Positions 1 through 10,063 of a DNA stretch of 64,000 bases are shown piece by piece (positions within the stretch are counted from its first letter, which is position 1; every line of letters begins with the position of its first letter). Both the position numbers and the translations under genes were made by a program. The notes below the pieces were generated by a model, which was not told the DNA's origin, did no database searches, and worked only from the letters and a program-made list of their open reading frames with translations. Source of the stretch: an uncultured Clostridia bacterium (GTDB taxonomy: Bacteria; Bacillota; Clostridia; Lachnospirales; Lachnospiraceae); contig CAOKDX010000006.1 of the NCBI GenBank assembly GCA_948467395.1, forward strand, positions 1 through 64,000. The letters are read 5' to 3'.

Positions 1-15
1 TAAATTCTTTTTCAT
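1..15 (-). CDS. Start of a leftward gene cut by the window edge
   Basis: An ATG reads leftwards off the window and encodes only MKKNL. A GGAGG ribosome binding site lies at 26-30, ten bases before it, and a strong promoter lies further upstream. The product cannot be identified from five residues. The operator-like palindrome in its promoter resembles BlaI/MecI sites, so a gene of that regulon is possible, but this is inference. Confidence 0.5.
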
Positions 16-62
16 TACCCTTATTCCTCCTTTTAAATTGATTTTATAGCATCCGTATAATA

Positions 63-92
63 ATACTACTACTCATTGTAGTATTTGTCAAC
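63..92 (-). promoter_or_regulatory. Promoter with BlaI/MecI-like operator
   Basis: On the minus strand TTGACA (86-91) and TAGTAT (63-68) are 17 bp apart. The spacer and -10 hold the palindrome TACTAC-AATGA-GTAGTA (67-83). From memory, BlaI/MecI-family repressors bind TACTACATATGTAGTA-type sites, which have the same arms and a 4-base centre. A repressor bound here would cover the promoter. Confidence 0.55.
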
Positions 93-200
93 CATTATCT
101 CTTCGCATTTTCTTCCATTTTACATTTCGTCTTTTTCACCAATACTTTATACTTTTTTAACACTTCGTTTGTCTAAAATGTTCTGCCGGAATACCACAAA

Positions 201-221
201 AGGGCTGAATTATTCAGCCCT
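201..221 (-). terminator. Intrinsic terminator of ilvE
   Basis: AGGGCTGAAT and ATTCAGCCCT form a perfect stem just downstream of the ilvE stop codon. It is followed on the minus strand by TTTTGTGG. Confidence 0.75.
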
Positions 222-240
222 CCGATAGAATCATCCGTAT

Positions 241-1266
241 TTATCCAATCTCCCGGATCCAGCCCTCCGGTGCCTCGATATGGCCCATCTGGATTCCGGT
301 AAGAGTATCATACAATTTCTTGGTGACAGGCCCCATTTCGTCCATACCGCTGGGCAGGCAGATCTCTTTTCCATGATCCACGATCTTACCAACCGGGGAA
401 ACCACAGCCGCCGTACCGCACAGACCGCATTCGGCAAACTCCTTCACCTCCGCAAACGGAACCTCTCTCTCCTCTGTCTCCAGCCCAAGATATTCCCTGG
501 CCACATACATAATGGAGCGTCTGGTGATAGAAGGAAGGATGCTGTCCGATTTTGGCGTGACTACTTTATTATCCTTTGTGACAAAGATAAAGTTAGCGCC
601 GCCTGTCTCCTCTACATTCGTCCGAGTAGCCGCATCCAGGTACATATTTTCATCAAATCCCTGTTTGTGGGCGTCCACGATAGCATGCAGGCTCATGGCA
701 TAGTTCAGGCCCGCTTTGATATGGCCCGTGCCGTGCGGCGCTGCGCGGTCAAAGTCAGAAACACGAATTGTTATAGGCTTTGCGCCCCCCTTGAAATAAG
801 GGCCCACTGGTGTACAGAATATACGGAACTGGTATTCATCTGCCGGACTCACCCCGATTACCGGACCGCTGGCAAACATATACGGGCGGAGATACAAGGT
901 GGCTCCTGAGCCGTATGGAGGCACATAATCCGCATTTGCCCTGACAACCTGATCTACCGCTTCCACGAAACGCTCCTCTGGAAAAACAGGCATTTCCAGT
1001 CTCCTGGTAGTATCCGCCATACGTTTTGCATTCAGATCCGGGCGGAATGTCACAATCCTGCCATCCTCTGTCGTATACGCCTTCAGGCCCTCAAAACAGG
1101 ACTGGGAATACTGAAGGACGCCAGCACACTCGCTTATGGTTACGGTGGCGTCTGTCGTCATCGTCCCCTCATCCCACGCGCCATCCTTGTAATTCGATAC
1201 ATACCTCTCTGTAGTTACCTGATAGCCAAATCCCAGGTTTGCCCAATCAATATTTTTCTTTTCCAT
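241..1266 (-). CDS. ilvE: Branched-chain amino acid aminotransferase
   Basis: This is a 341-residue PLP enzyme of fold type IV that interconverts leucine, isoleucine and valine with their 2-oxo acids, using glutamate/2-oxoglutarate. The PLP lysine is K184 in GHIKAGLNYAMSL. The family signatures VEETGGANFIFV and GTAAVVSPVG follow. Length matches the larger bacterial BCAT type. An ATG 12 bases upstream (1278) overlaps the GGAGGT ribosome binding site, so the ATG at 1266 is the likelier start. It is transcribed alone, diverging from the SGNH hydrolase gene, with its own promoter and terminator. Confidence 0.95.
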   Translation of the reverse strand: MEKKNIDWANLGFGYQVTTERYVSNYKDGAWDEGTMTTDATVTISECAGVLQYSQSCFEGLKAYTTEDGRIVTFRPDLNAKRMADTTRRLEMPVFPEERFVEAVDQVVRANADYVPPYGSGATLYLRPYMFASGPVIGVSPADEYQFRIFCTPVGPYFKGGAKPITIRVSDFDRAAPHGTGHIKAGLNYAMSLHAIVDAHKQGFDENMYLDAATRTNVEETGGANFIFVTKDNKVVTPKSDSILPSITRRSIMYVAREYLGLETEEREVPFAEVKEFAECGLCGTAAVVSPVGKIVDHGKEICLPSGMDEMGPVTKKLYDTLTGIQMGHIEAPEGWIREIG

Positions 1267-1332
1267 GTCTACCTCCATTCACGCACACCTTTAGCACATA
1301 GTAACGATTTCTGTAAATAATTTCTGTTATCT

Positions 1333-1361
1333 ATCTTACTCCTCCAGGCTATTGCTGTCAA
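1333..1361 (-). promoter_or_regulatory. ilvE promoter
   Basis: TTGACA (1356-1361) and TAAGAT (1333-1338) are separated by 17 bp, about 65 bp upstream of ilvE. The leader is too short for a T-box. Confidence 0.65.
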
Positions 1362-1383
1362 GTTCGGCGGAAGTCTTTTATCA

Positions 1384-1412
1384 TTGAACTTCCTGCTCCT
1401 TTCCATTATAAT
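1384..1412 (+). promoter_or_regulatory. Promoter of the SGNH hydrolase-tmcAL pair
   Basis: TTGAAC (1384-1389) and TATAAT (1407-1412) have a 17-bp spacer, and an AGGAGG ribosome binding site and the start codon at 1442 follow. Confidence 0.65.
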
Positions 1413-1441
1413 AATCTCATAATTCAGGAGGATAGAAACAC

Positions 1442-2071
1442 ATGAATACAAAAACAAAACATATACTATGCTTTGGGGATTCCAACACGTACGGCTTCAA
1501 TCCGTACGGCGGACGATATGACGCCGATACCCGCTGGACAAGGGTACTTGCCAGTCTGCTTGGCAGCGGCTATCTGATACTGGAGGAGGGACTGAATTCC
1601 CGCACCACAGCGCTGGACGACCCCTATGAGCCCTATCGTAACGCCATGGATTATATTGTTCCCTGCATCCAGTCGCATGCGCCCCTGGATCTCACGATCC
1701 TGATGCTGGGCACCAATGACCTGAAAGATTATTTCCAGCCATCAGTAGAAAAAATCTGCCACCGTCTCCGGCGTCTGACAGAGGTTATCCTGGAGGTCAG
1801 TCTGGCCCCCGTACTCCTTGTATGCCCGGCAGCCCTGGGAGAATCCTCTCCGGGAGATCCCTGCGCCCTGCTCTATCCGCCGCATTCTGTGGAAGTATCC
1901 CGTAATCTCGGAACGGCGCTAAAACCGATGGCCGAAGAGCTCGGCGTGCCCTATATGGATGCCTCGGACCATGTCAGTCCGGATCCGGCTGATCACGTAC
2001 ATTTATCGCCGGAGAGCCATGCCCTTCTGGCCAGGGCATTTGCCGAAAAAATAACGGAACTGGGAATCTGA
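1442..2071 (+). CDS. SGNH/GDSL-family hydrolase (arylesterase-like)
   Basis: This 209-residue protein has the SGNH blocks in order: GDSNTYG near the N-terminus with S14 as nucleophile, GTNDLK near residue 90, and a C-terminal DHVHLSPESH that supplies the Asp-His pair. The family hydrolyses esters, including acetylated sugars and aryl esters. The substrate cannot be told from sequence. There is no signal peptide, so it should be cytosolic. It begins after a good AGGAGG site and is followed 18 bases later by tmcAL, probably in one transcript. Confidence 0.85.
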   Translation: MNTKTKHILCFGDSNTYGFNPYGGRYDADTRWTRVLASLLGSGYLILEEGLNSRTTALDDPYEPYRNAMDYIVPCIQSHAPLDLTILMLGTNDLKDYFQPSVEKICHRLRRLTEVILEVSLAPVLLVCPAALGESSPGDPCALLYPPHSVEVSRNLGTALKPMAEELGVPYMDASDHVSPDPADHVHLSPESHALLARAFAEKITELGI

Positions 2072-2089
2072 TCAAAAGGGAGGAATATT

Positions 2090-3247
2090 ATGAACGTCGT
2101 GGGCATAATAGCAGAATTTAACCCTTTTCACGCCGGACATGCTTACCTGATACAGCAGGCAAAGAAGGCCACCGGCTCAGAGTACGCCGTGGTCCTTATG
2201 AACGGCTGCTTTGTACAGCGCGGAGAACCGGCCGTTTTTTCAAAATATGACCGGGCCAGGGCAGCCCTGGAGGGAGGGGCAGATCTGGTGCTGGAACTGC
2301 CCCTCCGGTTTGGGATCTCCAGCGCCGGAGACTTTGCCCTCGGGGGAGTGATGGCGCTTTCCTCCCTTGGTTTCGTCACTCATCTGGCCTTTGGCAGTGA
2401 GTGTGGAGAGACCGGCACCCTTCAGACTGCCGCCTCCCTTCTGGCAGAAGAATCGGAGGACTTCCGCCGCATCCTCACCCAGGCCCTTCGGGAGGGACTG
2501 CCGTATCCCGCCGCACGGGCCATGGCGCTTTCAAAATCGGCAGACATCCCTCCCTCTCTGCTGGAGCAGCCGAATAATATATTGGGCATCGAGTACTGTC
2601 TTGCCCTGAAAAAGCTGGACTCCCCGCTGATCCCGGTCACCGTGCCAAGGATAGGCATGGGATACCACGACGCTGGCAGCACCGGGTATCCCACACAGGC
2701 AGAATTCCCTTCCGCCACGGCCCTTCGTCGGAAAATCTCTCAGGATGGCACCCCTCACCTCACCCTGGCAGATTTCGACAGCGCTCTCGGCCTGGCGCTG
2801 CTGCAGAACAGGGATCTGACAAAATACAAGGACATCTCTCCGGATCTCGCCAGCCGGATCTGCCGATTCCTGCCAGATTACCGGACCATACAGGAACTGG
2901 TCACACGCTGCCAGACACGGGCGTTCACTGACGGGCGCATCCGGCGGGGACTGATGCAGTGTCTGCTGGGGATTGGGACCACAGACCTGTCCATTCCATA
3001 TCTCCGTCTTCTGGGAATAAAAAAAGAGCCGGAAAAAAAAGGAGCCGGCACCCTGCTGCCCCAGGTGCCTGGCTCCTGTCATATTCTCTCCCGTCTGGCC
3101 GTGGATATAAAACAGCTTTCCCCCGACGCCCTCTCCCTCTTTCAGCAGGACCTTTTTGCCGCCGATCTGTACCGGCAGACCTGGTGCCGCAAATATAATG
3201 TCACCCTGCCAAACGAGTTCCAGAGCTCTCCTGCTGTAATAAAATAA
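2090..3247 (+). CDS. tmcAL: tRNA(Met) cytidine acetate ligase
   Basis: The 385-residue protein starts with the nucleotidyltransferase signature FNPFHAGHAYL, with the HxGH motif at residues 14-17. This is typical of TmcAL (B. subtilis YlbM), which uses acetate and ATP to make N4-acetylcytidine at position 34 of elongator tRNA-Met. NGCFVQRGEPA and SKYDRARAAL are also characteristic. Ribosome binding site AGGGAGG precedes the ATG. The gene converges with malQ, their stop codons being two bases apart, with no terminator visible between them. Confidence 0.9.
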   Translation: MNVVGIIAEFNPFHAGHAYLIQQAKKATGSEYAVVLMNGCFVQRGEPAVFSKYDRARAALEGGADLVLELPLRFGISSAGDFALGGVMALSSLGFVTHLAFGSECGETGTLQTAASLLAEESEDFRRILTQALREGLPYPAARAMALSKSADIPPSLLEQPNNILGIEYCLALKKLDSPLIPVTVPRIGMGYHDAGSTGYPTQAEFPSATALRRKISQDGTPHLTLADFDSALGLALLQNRDLTKYKDISPDLASRICRFLPDYRTIQELVTRCQTRAFTDGRIRRGLMQCLLGIGTTDLSIPYLRLLGIKKEPEKKGAGTLLPQVPGSCHILSRLAVDIKQLSPDALSLFQQDLFAADLYRQTWCRKYNVTLPNEFQSSPAVIK

Positions 3248-3249
3248 GA

Positions 3250-4743
3250 CTATTCCTGCAGCATTCTTCCATACAACCTTGTAATCCTTCGAATCCTCTC
3301 GCAGAGAGAATCAGAAAAGGCTTCCCTGTCCATGCGCCACTGCCAGTTTGCTCCCAGAGTGGAGGGAGTATTTGTCCGCGCCGCATTGGACAGGCAGAGG
3401 TAGTCCTGCATGGGGATCACACACAGATCCGATACACTCGCCATGGCAAGACAGATAAGATTCCATGTCAGCTTCCTCTTGGAGGTAAAACGGCTGCAGT
3501 TCATATACCGCACTGCCACCGCCTTATCCTCCTTCGCCATCTCGTCCCAGCAGCTATAGGTGGTTGAATTGTCGTGGGTTCCGGTATACACAACAGAATT
3601 CCTGCTGTAGCGGTAGGGCAGGTAATCACTTTCCTCTCTGGAATCAAAGGCAAACTGAAGCACCTTCATTCCCGGGAAACCGGAATCCTCCAGCATCTGC
3701 CGCACGGAATCCGTGAGAAATCCAAGATCCTCTGCGATAATCGGCAGCTCTCCCAGTTCTTCCCTCAGCGTCTGGAACAGATCCATGCCGGGGCCCGGCT
3801 CCCAGCTGCCGTGCTCCGCCGTCTTATCTCCAAAGGGAATGGCATAATATTCATCAAAGCCGCGGAAATGGTCAATCCTCACCATATCATACCATTCGCA
3901 GCAGTTTTTGATCCGGGCGGTCCACCACGCATAACCGCTCTTCTTATGTACCGGCCAGTTATAGAGTGGATTTCCCCAGAGCTGTCCGGTCTCAGAGAAG
4001 GCATCTGGCGGGCATCCGGCGACGCCGACAGGCTTTCCCGCCGAATCAAACTGGAACAGCTCCGGATGCGCCCATGTATCGGCACTATCCAGCGCCACAT
4101 AGATTGGGATATCACCGATGATCTTCACGCCCTTTTTGTTGGCATAGGATTTCAGAGCCTTCCACTGGCAATAAAATTCATATTGAAGAAATTCATAGAA
4201 GTACACTTCATCCATTAATTTATTCTTATAGGATACCATGGCCTCCGTCCTTCGGAGCCGGATATCCTCTTCCCATTCCAGGTAGCTCTGCCCGTCCCTG
4301 CTGTCCTTCACCGCCATGAAGAGAGCATAATCCGGAAGCCAGCTGCTGTTAGCCTGGACAAATGAATTGAACTCTGTGTCCGCCTCTATGCCGCTGCGGC
4401 CGAATGCTTTCCGGAGAAGGGCAAACCGTTTCTCATAAAGAACACCATACTGTACCCGGTGCTCCTCCGTCCCCCGGGCGGCCTCTTCACATTCCTGAGT
4501 CTGCAGATACCCCTTCTTCACCAGTTCCTCCAGGGAAATAAAATAGGGATTGCCGGCAAATGTGGAAAAGGACTGGTATGGGGAGTCCCCGAAGCCAGTA
4601 GGACCCATGGGCAGGATCTGCCAGTAAGTCTGCCCCGCCTGAGCAAGCCTGTCCACAAATTCGTACGCACTTTTATCAAAGCAGCCAATGCCGTATTTCG
4701 ACGGCAGACTGGCTACCGGAAGTAAAATACCACTGTTTCTCAT
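3250..4743 (-). CDS. malQ: 4-alpha-glucanotransferase (amylomaltase, GH77)
   Basis: The enzyme (497 residues) transfers alpha-1,4-glucan segments between maltodextrins. It opens with the GH77 pattern RNSGILLPVASLPSKYGIG and has WQILPMGPTGFGDSPY. The catalytic residues are visible: nucleophile Asp in VRIDHFRG near residue 290, acid/base Glu in IAEDLG near 336, and Asp in GTHDNSTT near 390. The C-terminus has the usual RTNTPST and NWQWR. Length is normal for the family. It is the last gene of the pth-mfd-prsA operon, 23 bases after the lipoprotein gene, with GGAG before the ATG. It probably works with the glg genes and the amylase in the window. Confidence 0.95.
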   Translation of the reverse strand: MRNSGILLPVASLPSKYGIGCFDKSAYEFVDRLAQAGQTYWQILPMGPTGFGDSPYQSFSTFAGNPYFISLEELVKKGYLQTQECEEAARGTEEHRVQYGVLYEKRFALLRKAFGRSGIEADTEFNSFVQANSSWLPDYALFMAVKDSRDGQSYLEWEEDIRLRRTEAMVSYKNKLMDEVYFYEFLQYEFYCQWKALKSYANKKGVKIIGDIPIYVALDSADTWAHPELFQFDSAGKPVGVAGCPPDAFSETGQLWGNPLYNWPVHKKSGYAWWTARIKNCCEWYDMVRIDHFRGFDEYYAIPFGDKTAEHGSWEPGPGMDLFQTLREELGELPIIAEDLGFLTDSVRQMLEDSGFPGMKVLQFAFDSREESDYLPYRYSRNSVVYTGTHDNSTTYSCWDEMAKEDKAVAVRYMNCSRFTSKRKLTWNLICLAMASVSDLCVIPMQDYLCLSNAARTNTPSTLGANWQWRMDREAFSDSLCERIRRITRLYGRMLQE

Positions 4744-4766
4744 AAAATCTCCAATCCCACTACTGG

Positions 4767-5768
4767 CTACTCAGCCAGCAGTGATTTACTCACCTTCACC
4801 TCGTACTGTCCCGACCACTCTTTATACGCTTTCTGAAACTGGCTGATCTGGCGTTCACTTACAACCTGGTTTTTATACTCCTCGTTTATCTTCGCACTGG
4901 AGGGCTTCACACAGTAGGCAATGTAATACCCGTCCTGTTCTTCAATGACGCCGGATATCTGATACTTTTTCAGTCCCAGCACGGCGGCGGCAAGATTCCT
5001 TCTCTCATCCATCTGCCCTATGATGTATTCCACTTCGCCGGCCTGGGTATTTTCCTTTGCCAGCCGGTAAAAGCTGCCGGCACTGCTGTTGGCCTGCTGT
5101 AGCAGAGCGTCCGCCTTCTGTTTCACCGCTGCCTTATCCTGTCCCTCTGTCTTCAGCCAGATCAGCTGCACCCTGGCTGCCCGGGCCTGCTCCGCCGTAA
5201 CGTTGACATCCACCTGGCCGCTCACCACCCGGTACATTTTTTCCGCCAGCTTATTTTCCTCAAATATCTGGGTCAGGATAGGCTGGGTAATGCCATTTGC
5301 CTTCTTTACTTCATCCGTCAGGCTTTCACAAAACTGTCTGGCATTGTAATCGGCCTCTTCCTTCTCATCCGCCGCCAGGGTAACTCCCTGTACGGCAGCC
5401 GCCTTGGAGATTACCTTTACCTGAATGATCAGACGCAGCACATTTTCCACGGCTTCCTGCCCAATGCTCTTCCCCCCCTCCAGAACCCCGGTATAATTCC
5501 AGATGCCGCCATCCAGCATACCGGCATACTGATTTTCCATAAAGTAATAGTAGACCCGGTATTCCTTGTAAGGGACTGTGGTTTTCCCTACCGATAGCGC
5601 CACAGAATCCTCACTCAGCGAGCCATTATTGACAGCCGCCGCGCGCTCCGATGTGCTGGTGGTCTCCTCCACCGTCTCACCTTCGCCGCACGCCGTCAGC
5701 AGCAGGGACAGGCAGCACGCCACTGCCGCCAGCCCTCTCCACAATTTCCGTATCCTTCTGTCTCTCAC
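4767..5768 (-). CDS. PrsA/SurA-like peptidyl-prolyl isomerase lipoprotein
   Basis: This 333-residue protein has a lipoprotein signal peptide with lipobox LLTAC at residues 23-27. A helical SurA-N-like chaperone region follows, then a divergent parvulin-like PpiC segment in the C-terminal half (VQLIWLKTEG to VIEEQDGYYIAYCVK). It likely folds exported proteins at the outer face of the membrane. Catalytic isomerase activity is uncertain because the domain is divergent. The start is GTG at 5768, with AGGAGG six bases upstream. The gene begins one base after the mfd stop, so the pair is translationally coupled. Confidence 0.8.
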   Translation of the reverse strand: MRDRRIRKLWRGLAAVACCLSLLLTACGEGETVEETTSTSERAAAVNNGSLSEDSVALSVGKTTVPYKEYRVYYYFMENQYAGMLDGGIWNYTGVLEGGKSIGQEAVENVLRLIIQVKVISKAAAVQGVTLAADEKEEADYNARQFCESLTDEVKKANGITQPILTQIFEENKLAEKMYRVVSGQVDVNVTAEQARAARVQLIWLKTEGQDKAAVKQKADALLQQANSSAGSFYRLAKENTQAGEVEYIIGQMDERRNLAAAVLGLKKYQISGVIEEQDGYYIAYCVKPSSAKINEEYKNQVVSERQISQFQKAYKEWSGQYEVKVSKSLLAE

Positions 5769-5769
5769 G

Positions 5770-8700
5770 TCAATCCTCCTCTTTCCTTCCAATCTGTTCA
5801 CACAGCTCCGCGATCCTGCCAACGATGCTCTCCGCCCGGGCCAGAAGGTCGCTCTTATTTTTATCCTGCAGGGTATAGGCGAAATACGGCTCCGCCCCCG
5901 GCACAAACCGGAGCCGGTTTCCCATCTCCATAATCAGATCCGGAATCCCCGCCGTGTTGATCTTCGCCTTCGGGTACATAGTAAACCGAAGAGTATCCGC
6001 CCGGCTGGCAACCTCCGTAATATAGGCCCGGTGTGCCTGGGCCTTCAGAAGAGCGATGGCCAGCAGGTTCATCACGCTCTTCGGCGGCTCGCCAAACCGG
6101 TCAACCAGCTCATCAATCATATCGCTCTGCTCTTCCTCCGTCTCAATATCCGCAATTCTTTTATAAATATCCAGTTTCTGAAACTCATTCTTAATATAAC
6201 CTACCGGAATAAATGCGTCAACCTTTATCTCTACACTGGTATCATAATCCTGACTTGCCACCGTCCCGCCCTTGAGACGTTTTACCGCATCGTTAAGCAT
6301 CTTGCAGTACAGATCATATCCCACTGCCTCCATGTGCCCATGCTGGTCTGCGCCAAGCAGGTTGCCGGCGCCGCGGATCTCCAGGTCCCTCATGGAGATC
6401 TTGAACCCGGAACCAAGCTCCGTGAATTCCTTAATGGCGGCAAGACGTTTTTCCGCCACCTCCTTCAGCATCTTGTCCCGCTTATACATCAGGAAGGCGT
6501 AAGCCGTGCGGTTGCTCCTGCCGACGCGCCCCCGGAGCTGATAGAGCTGCGACAGCCCCAGACGGTCTGCATCCTCAATCATAATCGTGTTGACATTGGG
6601 GATATCCAGCCCCGTCTCAACAATGGTTGTAGCCACCAGCACATCAATCTCCCCGCTGACAAACCGGAACATGGTTTTCTCAAGCTCCCTCTCATTCATC
6701 TGCCCATGGGCAAACGACACAGCTGCCTCCGGCACCAGCCTGGCAATCTCATTCGCCACGATATCCATATTCCCAACCCTGTTGTAAACGTAATAGACCT
6801 GCCCGCCCCGGCCGATCTCCCGGAGGATGGCCTCCCGCACAATCTCTTCGTTTTTCTCCATGACAAATGTCTGGATGGGCATGCGGTCCACCGGGGGCTC
6901 CTCCAGTACGCTCATATCCCGGATTCCCACCAGGCTCATATGCAGCGTCCGGGGGATCGGCGTCGCCGTCAGCGTGAGCACGTCGATATCATTCTTAATT
7001 TTCTTCAGCTTCTCCTTATGGGTCACGCCGAAGCGCTGTTCCTCGTCCACGATAAGAAGACCCAGGTTTTTGTAGACGATATCCTTTCCCAGCAGACGGT
7101 GCGTACCGATAACGATATCCACGCTGCCCTTCCGAAGCCCCTCGATGGTTTTTTTCTGCTCCGACGCCGTCCGGAGACGGCACAGCAGCTCCACATTTAC
7201 CCCATAATCCTTCATGCGCTGGGCAAAGGTATTGTAATGCTGCACGGCAAGAATCGTAGTGGGAACAAGAAATGCCACCTGCCGGCTGTCCATCACGGCC
7301 TTAAAGGCGGCGCGGATGGCGATCTCCGTCTTGCCATAGCCCACATCACCGCAGATCAGGCGGTCCATGATCCTCGTGCTCTCCATATCCGCCTTGGTGG
7401 CCTCAATGGCCCTGAGCTGATCCTCTGTCTCATCATAGGGAAAGAGCTCCTCAAATTCCTTCTGCCACACCGTGTCCTTCTCAAAGGGATGGCCCTGTTT
7501 CGCCTGTCTTGCGGCGTACAGCCGCACCAGGTCCTCCGCTATATCCTGAACCGCCCCTCTTACACGGGCCTTCGTCTTCTTCCATTCGGGTGAATTCAGG
7601 CGGTTCAGCTTCGGCACCCTGGCATCGCTGCCGGCATATTTCTGAAGGACCTCCAGCGAGGTAGCCGGCACATATAGGTTGCTGCCGGCGGCGTAAGCGA
7701 TCTTCAGATAATCCTTGATAATATGGTCTCTCTCAATCTTCTCGATTCCCTGATAGATGCCCAGCCCATGATTCTCGTGTACGACATAATCTCCGATCTT
7801 AAGGTCGTTAAAGCTGTGAATCGAGGCGCCGTCATAGCGCTTTACCTTCTTTTTCTTCTTTTTCTTTAGGCCGCCGAAGATATCACTCTCTGTCACGATA
7901 ACGAAATTCAGGTTTGGGTACTCAAACCCGTGGCGCACGCTGCCGCGGCTCACCATAACCTCCCCGGGCTCAAGCACATGCTCCATTGCTCCGTCGTATA
8001 TGGCATTGATCTCATAGTCCATAAGATCCTCACACAGCCTGCGCCCCCTTGTCTCCGAGGCGGACAGCAGAAGCACCCGGTATTTCTTCTTTTTCAGACG
8101 GAGGATATCCTTTGCCAGAAGGGCAAAGTTATTGTTATAGGAAGGGGAGGACTGAACCTGAAAATAGAACTTTCTTGCCACCGGGACATCCTTCACCGGC
8201 GTATCCAGCGTGGACAGAAGGACCAGTGGATACTGCTGCAGCTTCTGCATCAGCTGCGGCAGGGAATACAGCACATCCATCTGCTTCGGCAGGATATACC
8301 CCTTCTCAAGCCGTCCCGACATACTTTCCCGGAATTCATATTCCACGGCCTCAGCCTTTTCCACACAGCGGTTCGGTTCGTCCAGATATACGATTACATC
8401 CCGGTCCTGAAAATAATCAAAGAAGGAACCGGTTCCTTCTGCCCCTGGCTCTGCAAAGTAGGTAACATAGCTCTCCAGATTGACCATTCCGTGATAGGCC
8501 TCAAAGCTCTCCCGGAAATTTTCCACATTCTGGCGCAGACGCGCCGCCTCCTCCTTCTTCCCCTGCTCCCGGAGCTTCACCGTGCACTCCTCCATATCCA
8601 GACCGATCTGGCGAAGCCCCCGCAATGCCTGATCCTCTGTCATAAATACTTCCACAGCCGGATAAATCTCAATCTCTTCCAGCTTCTCCACCGAGCGCTG

Positions 8701-9324
8701 GCTCTCCACATCAATGCTGCAGATCGTATCCACCTCATCTCCCCATAGGTCGATGCGGCAGGGACTTTCCTCCGTCAGAGGGAAAAGATCCAGTATGCCT
8801 CCCCGGACGGAGAATTCTCCCTCCCGCTCCACCTGCGCCACATTTTCATAGCCTAACTCTGCCAGACGCTGCTGCATCTCTGTGAGATCCAGGGTGTCCC
8901 CTTCCCGGATCCTGATTTTTTTCTGTATATATTTCCAAAAGGGCAGGCAGAAATCCATCCCGGCATCTATCGTTGTCACTACCGTTACCGGCTCCTCCCC
9001 GGCGATGGCCTTGATCACCTTCAGCCGCTCCTTCACGATGGCCTGACCGTGGATATCGGCACTGTAGAAGATGAGATCCTTAGCCGGGTAATACATGACA
9101 TTCCGGTCATACATGCGGTAATCTTCCATAATCTCTTTGGCCCGGATCTCATTGTGCGTTATGATCAGGCGGATATCCCCCAATTCCTCCAGTCCGTAGA
9201 TAAAATGGCATTTCTGGGCGTCGATACTGCCGATGACGTTCACCGGGGTAACTCCTTTCTCCACGGCTATCTTCAGTTGGTTGTACTCATCCAGTTCCCG
9301 CAGCGGGCTTCGTAATGTCTCCAT
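5770..9324 (-). CDS. mfd: Transcription-repair coupling factor
   Basis: Mfd (1184 residues, full length for the family) is a translocase that removes stalled RNA polymerase and recruits UvrABC. It shows UvrB-like N-terminal segments, the CarD-like RNA polymerase interaction region ([18 protein letters not shown]), Walker [10 protein letters not shown] near residue 660, the DEEQRFG box near 763, TATPIPRTL, and the RGRVGRS motif VI. A lysine-rich stretch sits just before the RNA polymerase-binding domain. It lies 11 bases after pth, an order conserved in Firmicutes (pth-mfd). Confidence 0.97.
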   Translation of the reverse strand: METLRSPLRELDEYNQLKIAVEKGVTPVNVIGSIDAQKCHFIYGLEELGDIRLIITHNEIRAKEIMEDYRMYDRNVMYYPAKDLIFYSADIHGQAIVKERLKVIKAIAGEEPVTVVTTIDAGMDFCLPFWKYIQKKIRIREGDTLDLTEMQQRLAELGYENVAQVEREGEFSVRGGILDLFPLTEESPCRIDLWGDEVDTICSIDVESQRSVEKLEEIEIYPAVEVFMTEDQALRGLRQIGLDMEECTVKLREQGKKEEAARLRQNVENFRESFEAYHGMVNLESYVTYFAEPGAEGTGSFFDYFQDRDVIVYLDEPNRCVEKAEAVEYEFRESMSGRLEKGYILPKQMDVLYSLPQLMQKLQQYPLVLLSTLDTPVKDVPVARKFYFQVQSSPSYNNNFALLAKDILRLKKKKYRVLLLSASETRGRRLCEDLMDYEINAIYDGAMEHVLEPGEVMVSRGSVRHGFEYPNLNFVIVTESDIFGGLKKKKKKKVKRYDGASIHSFNDLKIGDYVVHENHGLGIYQGIEKIERDHIIKDYLKIAYAAGSNLYVPATSLEVLQKYAGSDARVPKLNRLNSPEWKKTKARVRGAVQDIAEDLVRLYAARQAKQGHPFEKDTVWQKEFEELFPYDETEDQLRAIEATKADMESTRIMDRLICGDVGYGKTEIAIRAAFKAVMDSRQVAFLVPTTILAVQHYNTFAQRMKDYGVNVELLCRLRTASEQKKTIEGLRKGSVDIVIGTHRLLGKDIVYKNLGLLIVDEEQRFGVTHKEKLKKIKNDIDVLTLTATPIPRTLHMSLVGIRDMSVLEEPPVDRMPIQTFVMEKNEEIVREAILREIGRGGQVYYVYNRVGNMDIVANEIARLVPEAAVSFAHGQMNERELEKTMFRFVSGEIDVLVATTIVETGLDIPNVNTIMIEDADRLGLSQLYQLRGRVGRSNRTAYAFLMYKRDKMLKEVAEKRLAAIKEFTELGSGFKISMRDLEIRGAGNLLGADQHGHMEAVGYDLYCKMLNDAVKRLKGGTVASQDYDTSVEIKVDAFIPVGYIKNEFQKLDIYKRIADIETEEEQSDMIDELVDRFGEPPKSVMNLLAIALLKAQAHRAYITEVASRADTLRFTMYPKAKINTAGIPDLIMEMGNRLRFVPGAEPYFAYTLQDKNKSDLLARAESIVGRIAELCEQIGRKEED

Positions 9325-9335
9325 ACCTTCCCTAC

Positions 9336-9911
9336 CTATCTCTCTATCTTCTTTCCATTTACCCGGTTCATAGCAGCCGCCACATCCTCACCCAGCACAG
9401 CAAGAAGCGCCTCCTCTGCCAGTGCGAACACTTCCCGTATCATGCCGTCCTCTTCTCTGGAGAAACGCCCCAGCACATGCCTGACAAGATCTCCTCCCTC
9501 TGGCTTTGCCCCAACGCCGATACGGATACGGGTAAATTCCTCCGTTCCCAGATGCTGTATGATATTCTTGATTCCATTGTGTCCGCCGGCGCTGCCTTTG
9601 GGACGGACCCGGACCTGTCCCACCGGAAGGCTGATATCATCATAGATGACGATGAGCTTCTCCCGGCCGGTCTTATAATAATCCAGCAGGGCGCGGATAC
9701 TCTCACCGCTGAGATTCATAAAAGTCTGGGGCTGTGCCAGCATAACTTTCTGTCCCCCGATGATCCCCTTTCCCACAATGGCTTTGTTTTCTCTGCTCCG
9801 CAGCGGAATGTGGTATTCATCACCGAGATACGTGACCATATCAAAGCCGATATTATGTCTGGTGGCGGCGTATTCCGTCCCCGGATTCCCAAGTCCTGCG
9901 ATCAGATACAT
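9336..9911 (-). CDS. pth: Peptidyl-tRNA hydrolase
   Basis: The 191-residue enzyme cleaves peptidyl-tRNA to recycle tRNA. It shows GLGNPG, the catalytic His in TRHNIGF (H19), TFMNLSG, and the GGHNGIKNIIQHLG signature. An in-frame upstream extension to 9947 exists, but GGAAGGAG directly precedes the ATG at 9911 and the conserved N-terminus starts there. It is the first gene of an operon with mfd, the PrsA-like lipoprotein and malQ. Confidence 0.95.
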   Translation of the reverse strand: MYLIAGLGNPGTEYAATRHNIGFDMVTYLGDEYHIPLRSRENKAIVGKGIIGGQKVMLAQPQTFMNLSGESIRALLDYYKTGREKLIVIYDDISLPVGQVRVRPKGSAGGHNGIKNIIQHLGTEEFTRIRIGVGAKPEGGDLVRHVLGRFSREEDGMIREVFALAEEALLAVLGEDVAAAMNRVNGKKIER

Positions 9912-9982
9912 GGTATCTCTCCTTCCTGTTTCGCACACGGATTTCACCCGACAGCACCGTAAGGCGCCCCCGGGACGGTATT

Positions 9983-10011
9983 ATTGTATCAGATTAGAGA
10001 GGGACTGGCAA
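9983..10011 (-). promoter_or_regulatory. Promoter of the pth-mfd operon
   Basis: TTGCCA (10006-10011) and TACAAT (9983-9988) are 17 bp apart, about 70 bp upstream of pth. Confidence 0.65.
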
Positions 10012-10041
10012 TAGAAACTGAAAGGTTTTCCCCGCCGTCCC

Positions 10042-10063
10042 AGCTCAATGGCGCCATTGAGCT
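10042..10063. repeat. 22-bp perfect palindrome, copy 1 of a dispersed element
   Basis: The core GCTCAATGGCGCCATTGAGC is a perfect palindrome, flanked by A and T. It overlaps the stop codon of the APH-like gene. There is no T-run, so it is not a typical terminator. The same 13 bases AGCTCAATGGCGC recur at 25932-25944, and a related element lies at 29898-29919. Confidence 0.7.

Noticed and set aside
1266-1332. A T-box leader for ilvE
   Set aside because: The promoter is only about 65 bp upstream of the start codon, too short for a T-box, and no specifier or T-box sequence is seen.
5578-7593. A 671-codon open frame on the plus strand
   Set aside because: It is antisense to mfd, has no ribosome binding site and no recognisable domain. 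High GC at third positions opens such antisense frames.
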